In this document: piece after piece, positions 1-7,201 of the stretch
Layout: every line of letters starts with the position of its first letter
Position numbering within the stretch: position 1 is the first letter of the stretch
Source of the DNA: Pseudomonadota bacterium
GTDB taxonomy: Bacteria > Desulfobacterota > Anaeroferrophillalia > Anaeroferrophillales > Tharpellaceae
Direction: 5' to 3'
Length of the DNA stretch: 19,870 bases
Assembly (NCBI GenBank): GCA_030641485.1
Contig: DAOWHJ010000005.1
Location: 1-19,870 of the forward strand
Notes under the pieces: model-generated
The model's database searches: none
Seen by the model: the letters and a program-made list of their open reading frames with translations, nothing else
What the model was told of the DNA's origin: nothing
Made by a program: the position numbers and the translations under genes

Positions 1-1250
1 TCGGCTAAGTCAGGGAATTTATCGAGGTTACGTTTGCGGGCCTTGGGCTCTATCTCAAACGCAATCTCGTCACTGAAATAGGGTTTACCCAAATTTGCAA
101 AATCGGTCAACAGGTGATAGCGGGCACGAATCAGATCAACTGTAGCCAAAAACCACTCTCGTTTTTCACCCGCGTAATCATCCCGCCAAAAATCGGCCTT
201 CTCAAGTTCGGCCCGAACATAAGGCTCAAGTTCATTAAGGGCCATCGATTTGATGTAGTGGGCATTCATATTTATAGCTTTGGGGTCAGTGATAAATTTG
301 GGGTCATTTTTATTGACATTAAAAATCGAGTTCGCCCGATTCATGCCCGCAAATGAGAAGACCTCAAGGAGCTCTTCATAGGAGAAAACCTCCCTAGATT
401 CAGGATTTGACCAGCCCAACAGCACGAGAAAGTTGACTAGAGCCCAGGGCAAAAAACCATGGTCACGATAGAAATGAATCGCTACCAATTCTCCATGTGT
501 ACGCTTTGAAATTTTTGCTTTTTTCGGGTCCAGAGTCAAACTCATATGGACAAAAACCGGCAGTTTTTTACCCAGAGCCTGATAGAGCAAAATCTGTTTG
601 GGGGTATTGCCAAGGCCGTCTTGCCCCCGAATCACGTGACTGATACGATCACGGGCATCATCAACAACATTTGAGAGCAGATAGAGAGGCTGACCGTTAG
701 CACGAACCACAACAAAATCCTCAATATCCTGATAACGCTTGGTAATTGTCCCGTAGACTGCGTCATCGAAAACTACCGCCCCATCACCTTCAGGAACCTT
801 CAAGCGCACAACGTAAGTCTGACCATCAGCTTCGCGCTCTGCAACCTCTGCTGCCGACAATTTCCGACAGGTACGATCGTAGCGAAAATCCTCTTTATTA
901 GCCTTGGCTTTTTCACGTTTAGCCTCAAGCTCCTCTTTTGAACAAAAACACTTGTAAGCGTGTCCTGAGGCCAACAACTTTTCGGCAGCAGCAATATGTT
1001 CCTTAATGAAATCGGTTTGATAGTAAGGACCCTCATCACACTCAATCCCGAGCCACTCCATGCCATCAAGAATCCCCTGAATCATTGCACTGGTTGAGCG
1101 CTCGGTATCGGTATCCTCGATCCGCAAGATCAGTTTGCCATTATGCTGCCGGGCGTAAAGCCAATTTAAAATTGCGGTTCGCGCCCCACCAATGTGGAGA
1201 TAACCGGTCGGACTTGGCGCAAAGCGCACTCTAACTTCTTCACTCATCAT
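1..1250 (-). CDS. gltX: Glutamyl-tRNA synthetase (partial, C-terminus outside window)
   Basis: Class I aminoacyl-tRNA synthetase that charges tRNA-Glu (or tRNA-Gln in organisms with a non-discriminating enzyme) in the cytoplasm. My translation of the minus strand begins MMSEEVRVRFAPSPTGYLHI and contains the HIGH-type motif (GYLHIGGART), the catalytic-core sequence RIEDTDTERS, a CxC...YxxxC zinc-binding pattern (CFCSKEE followed by YDRTC) and KISKR as the KMSKS-equivalent loop. The frame stays open to base 1. About 416 codons are present and the family is usually about 470-510, so only the anticodon-binding C-terminus is missing. Two consecutive ATGs occur (1250 and 1247); an AAGGT lies just upstream of the first. 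The gene is divergent from the waaP-like gene, with about 360 bp between them. Confidence in the family is very high. Confidence 0.96.
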   Translation of the reverse strand, partial: MMSEEVRVRFAPSPTGYLHIGGARTAILNWLYARQHNGKLILRIEDTDTERSTSAMIQGILDGMEWLGIECDEGPYYQTDFIKEHIAAAEKLLASGHAYKCFCSKEELEAKREKAKANKEDFRYDRTCRKLSAAEVAEREADGQTYVVRLKVPEGDGAVVFDDAVYGTITKRYQDIEDFVVVRANGQPLYLLSNVVDDARDRISHVIRGQDGLGNTPKQILLYQALGKKLPVFVHMSLTLDPKKAKISKRTHGELVAIHFYRDHGFLPWALVNFLVLLGWSNPESREVFSYEELLEVFSFAGMNRANSIFNVNKNDPKFITDPKAINMNAHYIKSMALNELEPYVRAELEKADFWRDDYAGEKREWFLATVDLIRARYHLLTDFANLGKPYFSDEIAFEIEPKARKRNLDKFPDLA

Positions 1251-1613
1251 TTTACCTTAGTTATATATTCAGAAGGTTTCGTAACCCTTATTTCGGTCAC
1301 TGTAACTAACATACTTGAAGCCACCATTTCAACTAAAGGCTGATGAAACCGAAAAAAAATCAGGGAAACCTCTAGCTTGCAGTTAAGTCACATCGAAAGT
1401 TGGCGAACTATGCTATCGCTCCCATAAAAAAGGGGGGCGCACCCCGAAGGACACTTCCTCGCTTCGCTCACGGCGAGCAAAACAGCAAGTTACCCGCTTT
1501 AACTTACGGTTTAAACTAAAGCCAAATGTTTATAAATTCAGTATTTTTGTTTCATCTGGCCAAAGGATTATGTTAAAAGAGGGTCTAAAAGATACGTAGC
1601 CATAAATCTACCC
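1251..1613. other. Divergent intergenic region gltX / waaP-like
   Basis: No credible gene is visible in these 363 bases. The region must hold the promoters of gltX (minus) and of the LPS unit (plus). It contains an imperfect inverted repeat near 1273-1290 (AGGTTTCGTAACCCTT), a GC-rich stretch with the motif also found at 17.7-17.9 kb (see the repeat at 1439), and a GTTTAAAC palindrome near 1509-1516. A weak promoter-like pair (TTGTTT, 16 nt, TATGTT) lies just upstream of the waaP-like gene, but I would not rely on it. Confidence 0.5.
1439..1458 (+). repeat. Intergenic repeat motif, copy 1
   Basis: The sequence gcaccccgaaggacacttcc resembles three motifs in the 17.7-17.9 kb intergenic region (17731, 17865, 17916). 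The shared core is CCC(C/G)AAGG(N)CACTYC. Here it is followed by a GC-rich, partly self-complementary stretch. Its function is unknown; it could be a remnant of a short dispersed intergenic element. Confidence 0.4.
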
Positions 1614-2456
1614 ATGGAAATATTAATGAACCAGGACAAAACTGCAACTATTCTTGAGATCCCTGACTCTTGGCGCCGGGGGTGGCTCAGAGATCAACCA
1701 TTTACAAAAATTTTCGCTATCGAAGGGGAAATTTATCGTAATAAGGATGGTCGCCGTACCCTCCAGTTTAGACGTGACGGTGAAAGCTATTTCGCCAAAC
1801 TTCACCACGGTCTTGGCTGGCGCCGTTTCCTTAAAAGCCTGCTCAGGTTTAAGTGGCCCATCAGCGGGGCTGAAAATGAGTGGCAGGCGATCAAACTACT
1901 GGAAAAACTAAACATCCCAACGACCCCGCTGGTCGCCTACGGCTGCGTCGGCACAAATCCGATCAACAAAAAATCATTTATTATCACAGAAGACCTGGAA
2001 AACTGTGTCAGCCTCGAAGATTTTTGCCTAAATTGGCCAACCAATCCACCCTCACCTGACCTCAAGCGAGCTCTGATTTGCGAAGTTGCAAGAATTACCG
2101 GCACGATGCACCGTTTAGGGTTAAATCATTGCGACCTCTATATCTGCCATTTTCTGCTCGAACTTAAAAATAATAAAGTCCCAGACCGAAAAAAACCAAT
2201 CCTGCACCTGATTGATCTGCATCGCGTCCGACAACGCCCTAAATTACCCCAACGCTGGCAGGTTAAAGACCTGGCCGCACTCCATTTCTCCAGCTTTGAA
2301 ATCGGCCTTACTCAACGGGATCGCCTGCGCTTCATTAAGGCCTACTGCCAATCTCCCTTGAGGGAATGCTTAGTCAGGGAGAGTCGTCTCTGGCCGGCGG
2401 TGGAAAAACGGGGCCAGGCATTCTATCGCGAATTCAAGCGCCGGGGCCCACGTTGA
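1614..2456 (+). CDS. waaP: LPS core heptose(I) kinase, WaaP/RfaP family
   Basis: Probably phosphorylates the first heptose of the LPS inner core in the cytoplasm, using ATP; it has a kinase-like fold. The 280-residue length is typical. Kinase landmarks are visible: a candidate ATP-binding Lys in YFAKLHHG (K62), an upstream Glu in GAENEW, the catalytic loop LNHCDLYICHFLL with D174 (very close to the HRDCYICHFLL motif of the family), and LIDLHR with D201 replacing the DFG aspartate. The start is uncertain: ATG at 1614 or ATG at 1626, neither with a strong Shine-Dalgarno. The gene runs into waaF with a TTGA overlap, so the two are probably translated together. The pairing with a heptosyltransferase supports an inner-core role. 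It could also be a broader RfaP-like (KdkA-type) LPS kinase, but the HxDxYICHF loop favours WaaP. Confidence 0.88.
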   Translation: MEILMNQDKTATILEIPDSWRRGWLRDQPFTKIFAIEGEIYRNKDGRRTLQFRRDGESYFAKLHHGLGWRRFLKSLLRFKWPISGAENEWQAIKLLEKLNIPTTPLVAYGCVGTNPINKKSFIITEDLENCVSLEDFCLNWPTNPPSPDLKRALICEVARITGTMHRLGLNHCDLYICHFLLELKNNKVPDRKKPILHLIDLHRVRQRPKLPQRWQVKDLAALHFSSFEIGLTQRDRLRFIKAYCQSPLRECLVRESRLWPAVEKRGQAFYREFKRRGPR

Positions 2457-3460
2457 AAATCCTGCTGGTCCAGACCAGTTTCTTAGGTGACACAATCCTC
2501 TCAACCCCATTGATAGCGGCGTTAAAGGAGATTCACCCTGATGCTGATATCTGGATGATGACCACCCCTTTAGCTGCGGCTCTGGTCAAACGAGACCCAC
2601 TGCTTGCCGGGGTTATTCCGTTTGCAAAACGGGGTCCTGAGAGAGGGCTAAAGGGGCTTTTGCGCCAAGCCGCAAAACTCCGCAAAATGAATTTTAAAAT
2701 TGTTTATTCGCTGCACCGCTCGGCCCGTACCAGCCTCTTGCTGGCCTTAAGCCGCATCCCTAAAAGAGTTGCTTTTACAAGCTCAAAACTCTCTTTCCTC
2801 TACACAGACACCCGAATCAGACCGCAAACTCAGCACGATGTTTTGCGTAATCTGGCTCTAATTAGTGATAAATTTACAAACCGTGAGTTACCTGACAGGC
2901 TCCGGCTGTTTGCGCCTGAAAGATCCGAGTTGGACATAGAGATACAATCCCAACTTCCAGCAGAAGGCAGTTATATCCTGATTGTCCCCGGCAGTGCTTG
3001 GGAAACCAAACGCTGGTCCACCACCGGCTATCATCAAGTAACAAAATATCTCACCAGTAAAGGCTTGCAGGTAGTTTTGATGGGGAGTGCTGATGAAGTT
3101 GAGGTCTGTCGCAGGGTTGCGGGAAACCTTGAGGTTATCAACATGGCCGGATACGGCAATCTGAACAGCGCCCTCTATTTAACCAAACACGCGAAAATGA
3201 TGATCTGCAATGATAGCATGGCCTTGCATATGGCCTCAGCCTGTAAGATTCCGACAATTGCAATATTCTGTGCCACGGTCCCCGAATTCGGCTTCGGTCC
3301 CTGGCAAAACCGAGCCCTTATCATCGAAAAAGCCGAGCTTAACTGCCGGCCCTGCGCCCGTCACGGCAGCCGCAAATGCCCCAATCAGAGCCAAGCCTGC
3401 ATGGATGAGTTGCCGGCAAGTGATGTTATCAAAGCGGTGGAACAACTCCTGATGGAGTGA
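2453..3460 (+). CDS. waaF: LPS heptosyltransferase (WaaF/GT9 family)
   Basis: Glycosyltransferase family 9 enzyme that transfers heptose from ADP-heptose to the growing LPS inner core at the inner membrane. I chose the TTG at 2453 because it gives the canonical N-terminus (M)KILLVQTSFLGDTILSTPLI; it overlaps the TGA of the upstream kinase gene (TTGA). An upstream in-frame start at 2366 would add 29 residues that are only a readthrough of the overlapping kinase frame. From 2453 the product is 335 residues, normal for WaaF. Family hallmarks are the N-terminal GD loop, VPGSAWETKRW in the middle, the C-terminal nucleotide-sugar site ICNDSMALHMASA, and the Cys-rich segment NCRPCARHGSRKCPNQ typical of WaaF-like proteins. 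The stop lies 5 nt from the stop of the convergent histidine kinase gene. Confidence 0.92.
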   Translation: MKILLVQTSFLGDTILSTPLIAALKEIHPDADIWMMTTPLAAALVKRDPLLAGVIPFAKRGPERGLKGLLRQAAKLRKMNFKIVYSLHRSARTSLLLALSRIPKRVAFTSSKLSFLYTDTRIRPQTQHDVLRNLALISDKFTNRELPDRLRLFAPERSELDIEIQSQLPAEGSYILIVPGSAWETKRWSTTGYHQVTKYLTSKGLQVVLMGSADEVEVCRRVAGNLEVINMAGYGNLNSALYLTKHAKMMICNDSMALHMASACKIPTIAIFCATVPEFGFGPWQNRALIIEKAELNCRPCARHGSRKCPNQSQACMDELPASDVIKAVEQLLME

Positions 3461-3465
3461 CTTTT

Positions 3466-6102
3466 TTACGATAGTAGCTCACTACAGAGTTGCAGAAGTT
3501 TTTTCTGTGAAAATGGTTTTTCCAAAACTTCCATAACGACGGGAAAGAGCTTACAAACGCGAAAACCCTCGTTGACCGTACCAGTCATTATCAAAACCGG
3601 AATTTTGATATCTAAACGCTCCATTTCAGCCAGAAAAACCTCACCACTCATCTCCGGCATAACCAAATCAAGGACAATCAGATCAACCACCGAGTTTGCC
3701 AGGATCACCAAAGCATCACGGCCGTTGACTGCCACCTCAACCTGGCCACCATAAAGTTCGAGTAAAACCCTAATGCTATCACTTAAAATTTCCTCATCCT
3801 CTACCACCAGAATCTTTCTCGCCATAAGATCATGCGCAACCTCTTCGACAATTTCTGCCGGAAGTGATTTTTTGACCCCACTGGCAACCGGCAGGTAGAC
3901 TACAAATGAGCTCCCGGCCCCAACTTCTGAATTCACCGTAATAATTCCATCATGATTCGCAATCGTACGATAGGCAATCGGCAAACCCAACCCGGTACCC
4001 TTACGATTGGTCCACTCTTTGGTACTGAAAAAGGGGTCAAAGATCCGCTTCATCATCGCTGGCGAAATACCACTACCATTATCGGAGACCGTAATTTCAC
4101 AATACCATTTACCCGGCACTAGATTAAAGCGCTGGCCCAAATAACGATCAACAAATTTAACCTTTGCCACAATATTGATACGTGCGTCACTAAACCTTTC
4201 AGGAAAAGATTCACTGGCATTCAAAACCAGATTTAGAAGAGACTGAACCAGGGCGGTCCGATTGACCTCCAATTTAACCACATCACTATCTTCCAAGTAA
4301 TCACAGGTAATCTGGACCGGGGTTGAAGGCGGCACCAAAACCAGGGTTGCCTCCAATAATTCGACGACGCTCAAGACTTCAGTGCCACCAGTATCACGAC
4401 GCGAAAAAAGCAGAATTTGACTGGTTAAATCCGCGGCCTGTAACGAAACCTGCTTAATTTTATCGATATAACGTCCGCACTTCTGAGGCGAGGACTCGAT
4501 CATCATCTCCAAAAGTTCAATATTCCCATGCATACTGGCAAGTAGATTATTAAAATCGTGGGCGAAACCCGCCGCCAAGATGCCAACCGTCTCCATTTTC
4601 TGAGTCTGGACAATAACCTCGGTCTGGCGTTCAACCTCCTTATGGAGAAAATCACTGTAAACTGCAACCTCACGCTGCAGGCGACGCTCCTCACTTACAT
4701 CATGCAGGCTACTGAGATAGCCAACCCTGTGACCATCACGATAGATTTCGGAGAAATTTTGACTGACCTCAAAAGCGGGATTCTCACCGACTTTCTCATA
4801 CGTAACCAAGCCCTGCCAGCGTCCACGTGACCCAAGGTGATCGAAGATATCCCGCGGCAAGCCTTTGGCCGTTATATTTAAGGGGTCATGCTCAAATAGG
4901 GTGCCAAGCATCTCGCTTTGCGACCGACCCACAATCTCACAATAAGACTGATTTACAAACAGATAACGGCCTTGGGCATCCAGAACAATCACCCCGTCCA
5001 CGCTCGCCACCAAACCCGCCTTAAAGATGGTACTCTCCCGCGCAAAATGATCTAAACGCCAGAGCATCACAAATGAGATCACAACTATCAAAAACAGAGA
5101 TACAAGACACAGGCAAATTATCGGCAGAATCAGACGCCAGGCAAGCTCATTCGCCTTCATCTTCGGGGTGGCCACCATCACTGTCCAACCGGAATTTACC
5201 AGCTCCATGGCTCTGAATGAGGCTAGGAATTCCCCCGTAGAGCCTTTATCATCTCCGGAAGTAATCGACAATATGGTCGAAAATGAATTCCGATTACTCA
5301 GCGCAGCCATAACCTCAGGGATTTGATTTTTTTCAAGCCAAGACAATTGCCCTTTTTCTTCAAAAAGCAAATCGGCCATCGAGCTGCCACTATACACAGG
5401 ATAAAAATCGGCAAAGAGAAGACCGGGTAGTGAGGAGAAAGCCACCTGCCCGCGACTGTCGGCGACCACAATTTCGCGACGTTTGTCGATGGTCATACTC
5501 AAACAGTAGTCATTAAAAAGGAAATCGAGCTGATAGGGAACCAACATCAACCCGACATACTCACCATCAACCTCCACTCGTTTAGTAAAAACGACCATCG
5601 GTACCGGCATCACCTTCTCAAGTTCAGGGACGTAGCGCATTAAGACAGTGAGATGCTGATGCAACTCGACATCCTCAACCTCACTCCAGCGATCAGCGGC
5701 AAAATATTGCCACTCGTAAACGTCCTGCATCGGCAAACCCAAAAGCATGAAGTCACCGTCATTACCGGTATAGTAAACCTCACTGTCAACACTTAAAAAA
5801 ATAAGGTGGTCAATCTCGGGATAGATATCCCAGAGGAGCCGAAAACGACGGGAGGTTATCTCACTAAGATCATCAACCCAGCATGGGGTAAAATCAAGTA
5901 CTGAGTCGATCGTCTTGTGCACACGGGCAAAATAGTTCTCCATATTTTCTGCAATTCGTTCAGCCACCATCTCCTGCTCGTGCTGAACTTCTACAACAAA
6001 ATGGGAACTGACATGGTCATAGAAAAAGTAGCCTGTCGCTGAAAACAATAGAAGTGCCGACAAAGCTATAAGTAAAAATTTAAGATAGGTACGACTTGTC
6101 AT
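3466..6102 (-). CDS. Membrane-bound hybrid sensor histidine kinase (sensor-PAS-HisKA-HATPase-REC)
   Basis: An 878-residue hybrid two-component kinase. A first membrane segment lies at about 8-28, a periplasmic sensor region at about 29-320 (Cache-like by length and position), and a second membrane segment at about 323-348. A PAS domain spans about 355-475, followed by a short coiled linker. The HisKA motif AAGFAHDFNNLL puts the phospho-acceptor at H515. The ATPase domain shows the N box (NLVLNAS, N628), G1 box DNGSGI (674-679), F box FDPFFSTK and G2 box KGTGLGLPI. A C-terminal receiver (about 762-878) keeps its acidic pair (E768/D769), D812 as acceptor, T840 and K862, so it should be phosphorylatable. 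The HDFNN H-box groups it with NtrB-like and hybrid kinases. The signal is unknown. The start has no obvious Shine-Dalgarno. It is convergent with waaF and has no adjacent response regulator gene. Confidence 0.93.
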   Translation of the reverse strand: MTSRTYLKFLLIALSALLLFSATGYFFYDHVSSHFVVEVQHEQEMVAERIAENMENYFARVHKTIDSVLDFTPCWVDDLSEITSRRFRLLWDIYPEIDHLIFLSVDSEVYYTGNDGDFMLLGLPMQDVYEWQYFAADRWSEVEDVELHQHLTVLMRYVPELEKVMPVPMVVFTKRVEVDGEYVGLMLVPYQLDFLFNDYCLSMTIDKRREIVVADSRGQVAFSSLPGLLFADFYPVYSGSSMADLLFEEKGQLSWLEKNQIPEVMAALSNRNSFSTILSITSGDDKGSTGEFLASFRAMELVNSGWTVMVATPKMKANELAWRLILPIICLCLVSLFLIVVISFVMLWRLDHFARESTIFKAGLVASVDGVIVLDAQGRYLFVNQSYCEIVGRSQSEMLGTLFEHDPLNITAKGLPRDIFDHLGSRGRWQGLVTYEKVGENPAFEVSQNFSEIYRDGHRVGYLSSLHDVSEERRLQREVAVYSDFLHKEVERQTEVIVQTQKMETVGILAAGFAHDFNNLLASMHGNIELLEMMIESSPQKCGRYIDKIKQVSLQAADLTSQILLFSRRDTGGTEVLSVVELLEATLVLVPPSTPVQITCDYLEDSDVVKLEVNRTALVQSLLNLVLNASESFPERFSDARINIVAKVKFVDRYLGQRFNLVPGKWYCEITVSDNGSGISPAMMKRIFDPFFSTKEWTNRKGTGLGLPIAYRTIANHDGIITVNSEVGAGSSFVVYLPVASGVKKSLPAEIVEEVAHDLMARKILVVEDEEILSDSIRVLLELYGGQVEVAVNGRDALVILANSVVDLIVLDLVMPEMSGEVFLAEMERLDIKIPVLIMTGTVNEGFRVCKLFPVVMEVLEKPFSQKKLLQLCSELLS

Positions 6103-6136
6103 TTAAGATATTAAGTTAGATGATGTATGATTGGAA

Positions 6137-6155
6137 GAAATATTGCAGATATTTC
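6137..6155. repeat. Inverted repeat in the kinase leader
   Basis: A perfect 7-bp inverted repeat, GAAATAT-TGCAG-ATATTTC, lies between the proposed kinase promoter and its start codon. It could be an operator or a small RNA hairpin. Only the symmetry is seen; the role is inferred. Confidence 0.35.
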
Positions 6156-6169
6156 ATATCGGTACACTT

Positions 6170-6199
6170 ACTATACACAATTTCACCTACAAAATTCAA
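6170..6199 (-). promoter_or_regulatory. Candidate sigma-70-type promoter of the hybrid kinase gene
   Basis: On the minus strand, TTGAAT (6199-6194) and TATAGT (6175-6170) are separated by 18 nt. Transcription would start near 6163, giving a leader of about 60 nt before the ATG at 6102. This is a sequence match only. Confidence 0.35.
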
Positions 6200-6214
6200 G
6201 TCAAACTTTAAACA

Positions 6215-6237
6215 TGACGTCATCGTGAAAAATCACG
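6215..6237. repeat. TGACGTCA palindrome and adjacent small hairpin
   Basis: The palindrome TGACGTCA (6215-6222) lies next to CGTGA-AAAA-TCACG (6224-6237). The pair sits downstream of the rluA-family gene and upstream of the kinase promoter. No T-run follows the hairpin on either strand, so it is not a standard intrinsic terminator. It may be an operator for the kinase gene or a weak terminator for the operon to its right. Confidence 0.3.
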
Positions 6238-6283
6238 GGATGGCACTATCCTATGAGCACAGGCCGGGGTTGTCACGACGACA

Positions 6284-7201
6284 TCAACTCCAAGCCGGCG
6301 CTGTCAAAATTTTACGACCATCGGGAAGGATAACCTGTGAGCAGTGAAGGTAGAAAATCATCTCGGCACCGAAGCTGACATCCTCATTTTCGACACTGAC
6401 AAGGGGGCGACCGCCATAAAGAGAGTCACCAATTAACGGGTGTCCTGAATCGGCTAGGTGAGCTCGCAGCTGGTGCATAACCCCACTACACATTACCAAC
6501 CGGACCTTAGTCACATCAGTATGGGGGTCGTAGGTAAGCGGAAAGATTGCGGTGCGGGCGGGGTAGAGACCACGACAAGGTGGGGCCGGGGGGCTAGGCA
6601 CCATTTTTCGCCGATCATTTTCATCGTGAGTCAGATCTTTTTCAACAACAAGCTCTTGAGAGAGTTCTCCCCCAACCTGGGCAAGATACTCTTTGCCCAC
6701 TAAATGGGCTGCAAACTGCTCGCGCAAATCATTCCAAGCTGAATTATTACGTGCCGCAAGTACAACTCCAGAGGTTGCATAATCGAGCCGGTTCAAAAGG
6801 CCAGGCTGCAACGGCCCGAAACCGCCAACCCCGATAAGCTCAGGAAAAACTGAGATCAGATGATTTGCCAGGGTGCCGGTTTCAGAAACAGACAGCGGAT
6901 GGGTATGACAATTAACTGGCTTATTTATGGCCAGCAGGTCCTGGTCTTCGTATATAATCTCAAGGGCTGGCTTAAGTTCGGGCTCCGGCCCCACCGAGGT
7001 CAGGTGCGACAAAATCGCTTCTGGGATTAATATCGTCTGGCCAGCAATTAAGGCCTCACCTTTAACCCCGCGACGGCCATCAACTAAAACCCCACCCTCC
7101 TTTAGAACCTGACGCCAGCGGTTGGTTGAAACTTGAGGGTAGTGTTGATGTAAAAAACGATCGAGCCGGGACTCCGTCTCATTTACAAGAATAGAGATCA
7201 A
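6284..7201 (-). CDS. RluA-family RNA pseudouridine synthase
   Basis: Isomerises uridine to pseudouridine in rRNA or tRNA in the cytoplasm. The product has 305 residues. An S4-type RNA-binding region occupies the N-terminus (about 10-60, SRLDRFLHQHYPQVSTNRWR). The catalytic domain carries LAINKPVNCHTHP, the active-site motif LLNRLDYATSGVVLAA with the catalytic aspartate at D140, and the C-terminal signature GVMHQLRAHLADSGHPLIGD. The start is a TTG at 7201 whose last two bases overlap the TGA of valS (TCTTGA), so translation is probably coupled to valS. Which RluA subfamily (RluA, C, D or TruC) cannot be decided by eye. It appears to be the last gene of the operon. Confidence 0.9.
   Translation of the reverse strand: MISILVNETESRLDRFLHQHYPQVSTNRWRQVLKEGGVLVDGRRGVKGEALIAGQTILIPEAILSHLTSVGPEPELKPALEIIYEDQDLLAINKPVNCHTHPLSVSETGTLANHLISVFPELIGVGGFGPLQPGLLNRLDYATSGVVLAARNNSAWNDLREQFAAHLVGKEYLAQVGGELSQELVVEKDLTHDENDRRKMVPSPPAPPCRGLYPARTAIFPLTYDPHTDVTKVRLVMCSGVMHQLRAHLADSGHPLIGDSLYGGRPLVSVENEDVSFGAEMIFYLHCSQVILPDGRKILTAPAWS

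Noticed and set aside
1340..1354. Hammerhead ribozyme-like core CTGATGA...GAAA
   Set aside because: Only 4 nt separate the two core pieces, so there is no room for stem II, and no matching cleavage strand was seen. Probably chance.
2366..2452. Upstream ATG for the heptosyltransferase
   Set aside because: It adds 29 residues lying wholly in the overlapping kinase gene and unlike any WaaF N-terminus; the TTG at 2453 gives the canonical start.
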